From the NCBI GenBank assembly GCA_024663395.1, contig JANFAH010000004.1:3658001-3722000 (forward strand): a DNA stretch of 64,000 bases. Direction: 5' to 3'. This DNA comes from Pisolithus tinctorius. Its lineage: Eukaryota; Basidiomycota; Agaricomycetes; Boletales; Pisolithaceae. A program made the position numbers and the translations under genes. Of this stretch, positions 19,281 to 28,707 are shown in pieces (the first letter of the stretch is position 1; each line of letters begins with the position of its first letter). The notes beneath the pieces were generated by a model. The model was not told the origin of the DNA and did not search any database. It saw only the letters and a program-made list of their open reading frames with translations.

Positions 19281-21170
19281 GCGTGCCTCACTTTTGCATC
19301 TGTTTCTGCCTGCCTAACCTCCGCAATTCCCTTTGCCATCAAAAGATCATGCTGCTTCTCCTCCCAGGCCTCCTTCTGTTGTAGCAATATCAAGTGTTCC
19401 TTCTCTGACTCCATTGTAGACCTCAAGTACTTGACATTTGATGAAAAAAACTCTGCAGCTTCTGTGCTGAACCCACCATGAGAAGTTTGGCATCAGTGTC
19501 GTGGTGCTGTGATGCCCTTCTGCACTGCCACTTTACCTTTGCTTGCTGGAGGTGTCGTGGTGGAAGTGGGCTTTCATGATGTAGGTTTTTCAAATTTGCA
19601 TGATGCCGATGGATTGGCCTGTATCTTCACTTCAAAATCACTGTCATCTTCATCATTGCTGTTGATCTCAACAGCATCTGACAGTGATCCAGACCGGAAT
19701 ACCTCTTCTCGTGTGAGGCCTGGATGTTCCCCAAGCCTGTACGTTGTTTAGTTCCTCTTCAAGCAAACATAATTTGCTTGCTCACCTGTCATTAAATAGC
19801 TCGTACCATCCCAGCCCATAGAACTTCTTTAATATGGTGCCTGACAGATTTCCAACATCCTTCCCTGCACATCGTGCATTTTCAATCTGTTCATCAAGTA
19901 TCTCCACATCTGGATCTCCTCCTCCATTTCCTGTGATTGACTCGTAATTGAGAATGTATGAGAAAATTTTCCTCAGGTGTTCATAACGCCCTCTGACAGA
20001 TTCTGCAGTGCGCTGCTGGTCACCAAAAACCTCTGAAGCAACCTGCAATCGACACAAGGAAATATAGTCAGTGTGTAATTGTAAACTATAGTTCCAAGTT
20101 ACCTTCTTATAAGCACGCTTGGCATTTACAATGAGAGTATCAAAGTAGGTGCTCTCACTGCCTAGAAGTGCTTCCAAAAGGAGTGTCGTATCAACATCAG
20201 TCCAGTTACGATCCTTTTCCTGCATCCACTCAAACTGCTCCATTGCTTTGTCACCATTGGCCTTCTGCTTTGCCTTGTGCTGTTGCTTCATTGGTTTTAC
20301 CAGCTTTTTGTTGGTACTGGCACCATTCTCTTGTGCGAGTGGCTGGTTTTCCTTTTGCATCCTCTTAACACCCTCCCCACCCTCAGGAAGGCTCATGCTC
20401 TCATTGCATGTGTGCTTCTGTTTCAGGGGGGCTATGCATGGTGATGGTGATGTAGCGGGGTCATTGCTCATGGTGTTTGGATAGGTGCAATCCTGTACCA
20501 TAAGGTGGTCATTCTGTTGTCCATGACCAGAGGCCTGGTAAATCTCAAATAAATAAATCAAAGTCAGTGAGTGTACATTCACTTACAGAAGTCTGCCATT
20601 GTTCATTCTCATAGCATTGGGTCTCCAGGTTGAGAACCTGCCCTTGGTGCACACTGTGTGGATGGAGCTGGTCATTTTGACTGGAAATGCTGGTGTTGAG
20701 ATTTGTGTGCCATTGAAGTATTGAAAACTTTACCTTCTATTGAACCAGTCTGTGCCGTTTCCATGACTTCGATGGTGTTGTTGATGGTCCATGTAGTGTT
20801 CACCCTCCCAGAACATGCCTAAGGAGGACAGGTAGGTATGACCATCACCATCCATGGACTGCTGAGGCCTGTGTGAACCAGTGAGTGTCCCACTGCCACT
20901 GTGCACATAGCGACCATTGCTTGCAAACTCTGGGAGGCTGAATATGCTTGCTGGCTGCCTGTTTTCAGCTGATTGTATAGCATTGTGAGGATAGAGTTGC
21001 TGGAAGCTGTGTGCTTCAGTGAGACTAAGAGCTGGAGTATCATATTCTGAGTAGAAGTTGTAGTCCATCTGTTGTTCCTAGTACAAACTTCACTACAGAG
21101 CTGGAGTCCAGTAGCATGTCACAGAGGCTCGGAGACTAGCTCCCCACTTGCCTAATTGGTCATTCCCATG

Positions 21171-21305
21171 CCGGAGCAGCCGGAGACAGCATTACCTCAC
21201 ATGCACTCGCATACCCCTGCCTGTCTCGCTTCGAGTGACAGAAACCTCAATATAAGTTTGACAAACTTGACAACTTTTTGGACGACATCTGCAATTGAGC
21301 ACGCC
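21171..21305 (-). repeat. right inverted repeat of the Harbinger element
   Basis: Reverse complement of 11650-11782 with a few mismatches. Confidence 0.88.
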
Positions 21306-21461
21306 TCATGGTGTCTGCGTCTCGACTCTCGAAGGCTTCATTCCGCTCGGTATTCGAACTCAGCAGCCGAGGTGCTAGTGGCCCGCAATTAACACATGCT
21401 GGGGGTTTCCTCACCCTAAATAAACCTACTGAGGCTGAGCCCAATTGAACAGACTTCAAAG

Positions 21462-22773
21462 ATGAGCACGAAGAGGAAGCTAGAAGAAGATATAACAGGT
21501 GAGCCTACTGTGGCACTACCCAATCTTTCCGAAACGAACATCGTGCATGCGTCTCATTATTATTGTCATGGACAGTGCTGCCGGAAGATGTGCGTGTCGA
21601 GAAGAAACAAGCTATCTGCCCCAACTCTCTGGAGGATAGCGGAGCAAACACTGCGCACATGCCGACGACTGCCCTCGCTTCACTGCTGGACTTGTCTGCA
21701 CTCACCACACGGGAGGATATTTCTTCTCGGTTTGACGTGATTGCCCGCGAGCTCCTCTGCAACTACGTCCTTACCATCGTGCGCAATGGCGTCTACAGTA
21801 ACTACGAGATTCTCGAGGTGGAGTTCTATCTGCAAAAGTCTGGGTGTCATGAAGATCCTTTCACGCACGGAAGCTTCGAGCAGGAGAAAAGCTGCCAATG
21901 GTAACGTGAAACACTGGCAAAATTTACCTGGAGGTCGTGATGTGTACTCAGAAACGTCGGAACAGGTATTTTCATCGCACACCTTGTCGTGCCGATGGGA
22001 CGTCATCCGGCCTCCAGGTCAGAGCGGCTGGGGGCTATAGAGGTGGTACTCGCAAGGGCCTGGACCTCACACTAGGCCCATCATCTTTTAATACTGAACG
22101 GTCACGCATCGTCACTATACGCGGAGGCGCACTTTTTCGTACCCTTCGACGATACCCCGAGCAGAAGATCATATGCGGTCCCTCCCTTCTTGTCGACGAG
22201 GTTCTTCGTGCCAGTGGAGCTCCGTCCATTTCTGACTTGGTCACTGATGTATGGAACAATGATATTAAGGCCCTCGGCGCCCCTGCACACCTACGATCCA
22301 CTTATATGTATCTTCGACCTCGTGGAGAGAGTCCAGTTCCGCCATCGAAGACCCTGCAAATAGTGTACAACTCTCCTCGCATTGGTCTCGACCTATCTTC
22401 CCCAGAAACGAAAGTTTCCCTTGAGCACCCACGCGTTGTCTTCGTCGGTGCGCCGTACCGATACTTCACACACCCGGAGCTTCTCTCAACCAAGGGTCGT
22501 CTTCAAACCTTCTGCGGTTTGTACATGGCACTACGAGAATCCAACCAATACTCCCATGATTCTGCTAAGCTGAAGCAGGAGCTGTGCAGGTTAATGGGGC
22601 TCAAGGAGGCCAGTGTCGCCAAGCTTCTCAATGACTTCCGAGCAGGTTACGAGACAGGAATGCTTAAGTCCTTTGTGGGTGTAGCGGGCAAGGGAGTGTG
22701 TCAATCGTCGTCGGCATACCTGAAGATGATAGGTACTTTGCAGAGAGCCAAGGAGCAGGCGTCGGCGTCTTAA
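21462..22773 (+). CDS. conserved fungal protein of unknown function, three exons
   Basis: Exons 21462-21498, 21576-21900 and 21966-22773 join in phase through GT-AG introns of 77 and 65 bp, giving 389 residues: MSTKRKLEEDIT at the start, QRAKEQASAS at the end. The centre reads YEILEVEFYLQKSGCHEDPF, then EQEKSCQWYFHRTPC and GGYRGGTRKGLDLTLG, followed by GGALFRTLRR and CGPSLLVDEVLRASGA. Short charged and aromatic motifs in this order look enzymatic, and I recall similar fungal proteins without a settled function; a distant resemblance to methylpurine-DNA glycosylases is possible but weak. No stop or frameshift is seen, so this is one of the few intact genes in the left half. A truncated copy lies at 25612-26010. 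Confidence 0.75.
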
Positions 22774-23214
22774 AGGTAGCTTTTCCAGTGTATCATATTT
22801 CTGCGTATCTCTGCTTCGCAACCAGCAGTTGCTCACAGATATTCAAAGTGTGGTTGGTGATCCTCACCTACAGCGACAGTCCACTTAATACCACCTTTCC
22901 TAAACCAGCGATGGGGGGAACCTCGAAACTTCATGTCCTGACTAACCCAGGGAATCTGGTAGAGGAAAACATCGCTGCGTTCCTCAGGATGAGCTAGCAA
23001 ACTCTGGCCGGGCAATGACTACCAAGCTTCCCAAGATAGGGTCCTCTAATCTCTAACTGGATACCGTGATCGATGCACAGTCAGCGCAGCGAACAATGCG
23101 AAGAAGCTTGCAGTGCATACATCGGATTTCCCAAAAATCAAGGGACACCTTCCGTGACAGGGAGAATTTGGTACCGCACTTGAACTCCAATAGATCTAAC
23201 GTCGCTGCTGCCAC
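22774..23214. other. intergenic, nothing recognised
   Basis: Short frames on both strands show no known motif; this separates the conserved gene from the decayed deaminase-like copy. Confidence 0.4.
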
Positions 23215-24345
23215 CCCAACCCATTCGACCGACGTTCATTTGGAAACGATGTACAAAGAGTTCGAATCAAGCGCGTCTTACCTCCCTTCAGGACAACTGC
23301 ATCAATCCTACTCTTCCCGCATTTCATCCGAGCATGTGCGTACGAGCAACCAGGCAAGGCCCAAGCGGCGCAAGGCTTGTCAGACGTCAGCCATCTCATG
23401 CCGAATTTTTTATTGTACGCCCCGATCCACAAAGCGCAGTATAAACGAATCCGTTGGCTACATCCAACGGGGTGTTGTTGGAAGTGGCTGAAGTGTCCTC
23501 CGAGACACCATTGCCTTTGAGTGCCCGTGACATGGCCTCCAAGTAATCATCGTCCAGATCAAGTGCAGTCTCACCAGTGCCCTGGAAAGCATCGACTCGA
23601 CGATGTTCTACGCAACCGAGAAATAAAGCTTTGCATGCTTGATCAGGTTCCGGATACTACAAGCATATTGGAGAACTTTAGCGAGGCGGCGTTTCCACTT
23701 TTCGGCCTGTCGGATTCAGCTGACATGCACAGAATTTTTGGCGTTACAGAGCGGACATAGAGGACGAGAACTATTGAGATCGGTGACCGCAAGTTGCGAG
23801 TAGACGGCGTAGAGGTCTGGTGTTGCTGAGAGATTCTGCAAGTTGAAGTCTTGAACAATCTTCGTGATTTCCGTCAAAAGATCATGATGCGTTTGCACAG
23901 ATGATACTTGTTTGGCATCATACTTGGAATCACGGTCATCGGTAGAGTGGGGAAACTCTTCCTCAATGGAGGATGAAGGGAAGGGGGGGAATCTTCAGCT
24001 TTATCCATCTTTGTGACCCGCTTCACGATGTCCTCCGCGTAACGAGGAAACAAGAAGGGGAAAATATCACATCCTGTGTCTCAGGAACAGCAACCACTCC
24101 AATCGTCTTAATCGGTGACATCGACTCTTCGTCAGGAAAAGCCTGAGGCCCTCACGGATGTCGAACGCCGCAGCGAACATCTCTCCAGGATTGCCGGTCG
24201 TCAGTGCGACTGCGATGGTGTCGAGAATGCGAGTAGCAGGTTTGATGTAGCTGGACGGATTCTAGTGCCACTTGTCGACACGCACATCGAGATCTGAGTA
24301 ACCGAACTGATTGAGCAGTTGAAGCTGCTCCGAAAGACGAGCTTG
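23215..24345 (-). pseudogene. decayed OTT_1508-like deaminase family member
   Basis: Minus-strand segments match the two intact paralogues at 33763-35253 and 38506-40011 in order: RLSEQLQLLNQFGYSDLD and RILDTIAVALTTGNP (about 24340-24150), FNLQNLSATPDLY (about 23860), a block like DDYLEAMSRAL (about 23530), HPVGCSQRIRLYCALWIGAY (about 23430) and WALPGCSYAHA (about 23330). A deletion joins the segment before the HAE motif directly to the cysteine motif, so the catalytic His/Glu region is gone. The first cysteine of the C-x2-C pair is replaced by Arg (IRLYC instead of SCLCC). Several stops and frameshifts occur. It cannot be an active deaminase. Confidence 0.8.
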
Positions 24346-24493
24346 GCAGCCCAAGATTCCGGACCGGTTTTCCATGATGTTGATGGAAATATGGCGACTG
24401 GTCCGTGTCGCCACAGTTTGGAGGCAGGCTAACAACTACAGGGCTTTGCTGATCGTTGTGGTGGTGCAAGTTTGAGCGAGACGACATTGGGAT

Positions 24494-25461
24494 GTGTCCG
24501 AGTCAGGCTTCCGGATGGGTCGGGGTTCAACCGAACAGGATGGTGTTCCAACTCGCTTTCATCTAGTCTCCTTAGCAAGTCTGTGTAGATCAATATGCGG
24601 CGAACATCAATGTGTATCCCGGGCAGTTAAGTCCAGCAGTGTCTGCTGGGGAATTTACTCTCACTTGCCGACCACTTCACGGTCTCCTTCACCACCGTCT
24701 CAATGGGCATCCCACGGCACATCCGCACTTTCGTCTCAACCACCCCAAGAGCCACCACTAGCTACGGGCGGAGGCGACCTCTCCTGCATCTGTGGGTTCA
24801 TCTGCGATGACGGTTTCTGTGTCGTTTGCGACGTCTGTCCGTCATGCCGCCTGCTTTGGCATGGTCGAGGGAGGCGTACAAGAACAATGGCAGTGTTGGG
24901 GGTGTCAGGATGGCAGGATCGACGAGCAGCAGAGAGAGGGGGAGCCGTTACATAAACCACCAGAAGGTCAACGTGGCGAAGACCGACATCCCACCGCAGA
25001 ATGAGAAACCGCGACGATCGAGCACTGTTATTGCGCTTTCCACAGATTGTGCAGCCCTGTACGCAACCAAGAACAGGAGACGAGCCTCGATCCTGAGTTC
25101 AGCGGGTGACCCTCGAGCGCATGCCAACCATCAACAGCTAACCGCCCAAGTTCGTCAAGCATTTCTCAACTGCGCGTCTCGTTTCCATTCGGATATTCGT
25201 GCTAGATTCTCTCAACTATTGTCAGTTCCACCTCCAGTTCACTGGCATATTGCCGACGTGTCCCTGCTAGACGCCTGCCCTCACGCCTTACAAGACGGAA
25301 ACGCCTTGCCATCAAATATCAGTGCTCGTTCGTTTGTACTTTTGCTCCCATATCGTGTTCATGTTGCATACATAGAAGAACACGATGTTGTCCGTTTGCA
25401 AGCCTCTCTGCACTCAGTCTTGGACAAGGTCAGTATATTTCAAGTTTCGCACCACATTTAA
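24494..25461 (+). pseudogene. PHD-finger protein remnant (SET3/SPP1-like finger), frameshifted
   Basis: At about 24780-24910 the plus strand reads LSCICGFICDDGFCVVCDVC and, after a frame change, RHAACFGMVEGGVQEQWQCW followed by GC. This is the spacing of a PHD finger that binds histone H3 tails, with the segment between CDVC and HAACF shortened, which breaks the frame near 24840. Downstream frames to 25461 (containing VHWHIADVSLLDACPHAL) may be the rest of the gene or a neighbour. The finger is clear; the gene extent is a guess. Confidence 0.5.
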
Positions 25462-25611
25462 GGTCTGTTTAAATACTGACTACCGCGTTGTGTTGCTTAC
25501 CATTCATCGACGCACGGCAGAACGGGCGTTGCATATGGACTCAAGCACTTGACCACGTATTACAATGCCGACCATGTACTGAGGCTGGCGCCCATCTGAA
25601 TAGACTGCTCA

Positions 25612-26010
25612 ACAGACGAACACGAAGAGGAAGCTAGAAGTAGATACAACAGGTGAGCCTGCTGTGATACTAGTCCATCTTTCCTAAATGAGCATCGTAG
25701 TGTACGTCTTATTCTCATGGCAGAAGGTGTCCGTGTCGGGAAGAAACAAGTTATCTGCCCCATGTACCAGAAGGTTGTGATACTCAAAAGTTTGCCCTGG
25801 TATTTTCACCGCACGCCTTGTGTCAATGAGACGTCTTCTGGCCTCCCGGTCAGAGTGGCTGAGGGGTGTAGAGGCGGTGCCTGCAAGGGTCTGGTCCTGA
25901 CGCTGGGTTCGTGATGTTTCAATATTGGACAGCCACGGATCATCACTGTACGCAGAGGTGCAATTTTGCATACTCTTCGACGACACCTCGAGCAGAAGAT
26001 CGTATACGGT
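25612..26010 (+). pseudogene. truncated, internally deleted copy of the gene at 21462-22773
   Basis: Sequence from cacgaagaggaagctagaag onward repeats the 5' end of the conserved gene, including its first intron region and RVGKKQVICP. It then jumps over most of exon 2 to WYFHRTPC and continues with degenerate matches to RTLRR-equivalent sequence before ending near 26010. The flank at 25575-25611 also matches the flank of the intact gene. Several stops are present. This is a partial segmental duplication. Confidence 0.8.
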
Positions 26011-27192
26011 CCCTCTCCGCAGAATTTGTGTGTGGCTCCTCAGCGATATACTCTTTACACGTCTGCGCCGTCGCAGCCTGTCGACCGGGAAAGATAGAGA
26101 AAAGGAGAGCACGAAGAACCAGTACTTGCCGCCAGCACATGAACGAGAGAGAGGAAGAGATCGGCGCTCCAGGACCTATCCTCACCCGACGTCGCCAATA
26201 CCTGCTGAACTGGCGTACTCTGCTCTGTCGATCTCGCGTGAATCCGACCGGCCAACAAACCCCCTCCCAATCTATACGGGATGAGCGACGGCGGAGCACA
26301 GCTGCGGTAACACCCCACCATACACCCACGCGCGGTCCAGGCTCTACCAGGCGATACAGTGTCGCATCCAAGGCCACTGCTCCTGGTGGACTAGGTAAGC
26401 AGTACAGCATTCCTGAGAAGCGACGAGCAATGCCAGCCTAACCACCATCACGCGATACGCGGTACCCGGACAAGCATCTTCTCAAGGCTCACAGTCTCGG
26501 GGTGGATATAGGCGATGCGATCCCCCTTCGCGCAATGATTAGGTAATTTCAGTAAAGAATCCTTGGATACCGTGACAGGTGCGAATACAGCTGCGAGGCA
26601 AGATACCCGACACGTTTATGTGAAAGGTTGCGGTGAACGGAGTTTCCATTCGGAAGGTTTGTGCGTTATGTGGGATGACGCTGAAATGTGATAGGGTTCA
26701 GCTGGAAAGAATGGTGTTGCTTTCCTTTACTCACTTTGGCAAGCTTGTGTAGATCTATGCCCCGATATTAAGTTCGAACCCTCTCTGTCGCGAGCCCTCG
26801 GCGACCCAAGTGGTCTGTTGCTCCATCGTTTCATCTCCGCAAATGGACCCGTATAATCGTTTACTCGACCACCTATTGTTACGGCAAACAGAGAGCATAA
26901 TACAATACTCGGAGGTCCTCGACGCCGTTTTCGTGGTTTTCGTCAACCAGCATGACTGCGCCAATGTCGTACACATACTATAGTTGGACTCCTATTCTAG
27001 CATCACAGCCAGAGCTGAAACTCACTTCCTGACACCCCCTTGGGTCCGGAACCACTGTCTGACTCACTCAACTCATTTGATAACAGCGGGGGATCCCTTG
27101 AAGTATCATCGACACAGACAACAATTTACACAACACTCGATGCTTTCTTACACTGAAAAAACATGCCAATCATTCACTTGCCGTTTCCTCGT
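26011..27192. other. 1.2 kb without a supported gene; duplicated flank
   Basis: Reading frames such as plus 25911-26441 have no recognisable motif. The stretch 26694-26766 (aatggtgttgctttccttta...gtgtagatctatgc) is a diverged copy of 24527-24600, so the block 21.4-24.6 kb was partly duplicated here. Confidence 0.5.
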
Positions 27193-27878
27193 TCACAGCT
27201 CACGGTCAAGAAATTGGAAGTTGAACAGCTCCTGGGGAGGGTAACCCGGTGGTGCTGTGTCAATCTGCCCGAGGGGACCGATGCGGATCTGAAAGATAGG
27301 CATGTCTCAGTCGTCTAGGATATCTTCATAACCGTCATGGTTACCTGCTTGCTTTCGCCTTTGACCGGAGCGATCCATCCAATTTCTTCCCGGCCATCAA
27401 GTCTCTTGGTGATCCTGTCCATCCATCCATCCATCCACATGAATCCACGACCAGTTATAAGAAGTTGTCAGAATCCAGTGGACCAGAGCAAAAGGAGTGA
27501 ATGCGACCTACGTATAGGCATCGTGAAATTGTCTGTATTTAATCACCCACTCTTGAGGGGGTCTCTCCAGCGCCGCAAACAACCTCCTTTCCAGCTCGAC
27601 GACTTGCATTCCGTTGATGCTGAGTGTGTATATATCACCTTCGACTCGCCGGAAGACGAACTGCAGCAAGCAGGAGCGTTAGATGATGAAGTATTCATCA
27701 TGCACGTGGGGGGAGGAGGGACGACGATACCTACCACTGGGGGCCGGACACCGGGAGCCCTTTCAATCAAGTTGACTGGTAGGATAGTAGGTAGGAGCAA
27801 AGAAATGCCGACGTAGGGGTCGCCTGGGAGAGCTGAGGAGATGATGACCTCGCAATCTGCTTTGATATTGCTGGGCAT
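27193..27878 (-). CDS. I66-type beta-trefoil peptidase-inhibitor-like protein
   Basis: Four exons (27878-27735, 27660-27512, 27414-27345 and 27288-27193) join in phase into 152 residues, close to the usual 150 of fungal I66 (cospin-like) inhibitors. The start is MPSNIKADCEV. Visible blocks are GDPYVGISLLLPTILPVNLI, FVFRRVEGDIYTLSINGMQV, ELERRLFAALERPPQEWVIK, HDAYTITKRL and a C-terminal QIDTAPPGYPPQELFNFQFL. This order (a glycine-rich first strand pair, an EEW/QEW-like strand, a YPPNE-like end) is what I associate with the family, whose members inhibit serine proteases. No signal peptide, consistent with a cytosolic defence-type inhibitor. The intron at 27415-27511 contains a (CCAT)n run. The family call rests on pattern memory. 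Confidence 0.65.
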
Positions 27879-28079
27879 GTTGACAGCGATGCGTTTGCTC
27901 GCAAGATTAGGTGTGGGGAATTGGGGACCCAACAGTCTCAACTCCGGGAGATAGATGATTGCCTCTGGTCAGCGTCCTTTTATTCCGCACGACACGGCGC
28001 AAAGGGCATCACGGCTAGGTGAGAAGTCTTCGAGTTGGCGCAATGCCGTGCTTGATTTGGGTGGGCTTCTATTTGGTCT

Positions 28080-28250
28080 GTCAAGGATCAGGGGAATGCT
28101 AACGTAGCAGTTGCCCCTGATGCCGCTGAGAGTTAAGAAGGTAACGACCTCAGTATCTGCTTTGATACTGTTGGTATGCTGATAGTGATGTGTTCGCTGG
28201 AAAGACCAGGTATGGGAAATTTGGGACCCGACCGGCGTCAACTCTGCCAG
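28080..28250 (-). pseudogene. partial duplicate of the inhibitor gene's 5' end
   Basis: Minus-strand sequence here repeats the upstream flank and first exon of the inhibitor (HTNSIKADTEVV here, MPSNIKADCEV there). The match fades after about 160 bp, and no downstream exons are found. Confidence 0.65.
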
Positions 28251-28707
28251 ACGGATGCAGGTCGTTGGTCAACATCCTGCTATCCTCCATAGCGAGCTGG
28301 CGGAATACCATACAGCTAATTGCCTCATTCGAGCGGACTTCTACTCGACATCAGACCACAGGGGGATAACTTGTCAACATCGAGAAGGCCTGGAACCCAT
28401 CCTTGGAGTTGACTAATCCTGAGGGACAAAGTTCATTAAACTTCCCCTGTGGCCAGGAATACAACAAAGATCATCTGATCTCACGTTTGCTCATATGCAT
28501 CAGGTTCTCTCCTGGATTGTTCGGTACACCGTTTAGGACTGTCCTGGGAATTGACCACTGCCTTGTGTGTAGCACGCAACAGTTGTGCACATTTATTTTT
28601 TTCCCAAGTGGGGCGCCATATCAATCGACCAGCGTAATCAGCACAATGAACAAGCAAGTGTATGTGTGTCATGGGGATTCTCTAAAATAAGCCTTCCGTC
28701 GCATAAA

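Larger units (their letters stand above)
17324..21068 (-). pseudogene. Harbinger-associated Myb/SANT-like DNA-binding protein, split by a solo LTR
   Basis: Starts at 21068 with MDYNFYSEYD; a second part (20582-19794) holds the Myb/SANT-like core NWTDVDTTLLLEALLGSES...VFGDQQRTAESVRGRYEHLR. An intron at about 20042-20101 separates AYKK from VASEVFGDQ, and another follows FNDR, leading to LGEHPGLTREEVFRSGS. The tail has at least one stop, then SEKEHLILLQQKEAWEEKQH, and is cut at 19281 by solo LTR copy 3. It resumes at 17423 with EVMLMEGMPEEVKARAREVL and ends FSINQ just beyond the convergent transposase gene. A TGA at the complement of 17416-17418 interrupts the rejoined frame. In PIF/Harbinger elements this second protein binds DNA and helps bring the transposase to the ends. 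Confidence 0.82.
11650..21305. mobile_element. PIF/Harbinger DNA transposon, carrying two nested insertions
   Basis: Inverted repeats of about 130 bp, with a few mismatches, lie at 11650-11782 and 21171-21305. Between them are a DDE transposase (plus strand) and a Myb/SANT-like gene (minus strand), the two-gene layout of PIF/Harbinger elements. Subtracting the gag-only retrotransposon (13086-17031 with one duplication) and the solo LTR (17424-19284 with one duplication) leaves about 3.85 kb, a normal size. The exact outer ends and the 3-bp target duplication could not be fixed by eye. Confidence 0.88.

Noticed and set aside
25911..26441. 176-codon plus frame
   Set aside because: Arg/Thr-rich without a motif; overlaps three other frames of similar length and begins in a pseudogene.
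27419..27438. (CCAT)n microsatellite
   Set aside because: An ordinary short tetranucleotide run inside an intron of the inhibitor-like gene.
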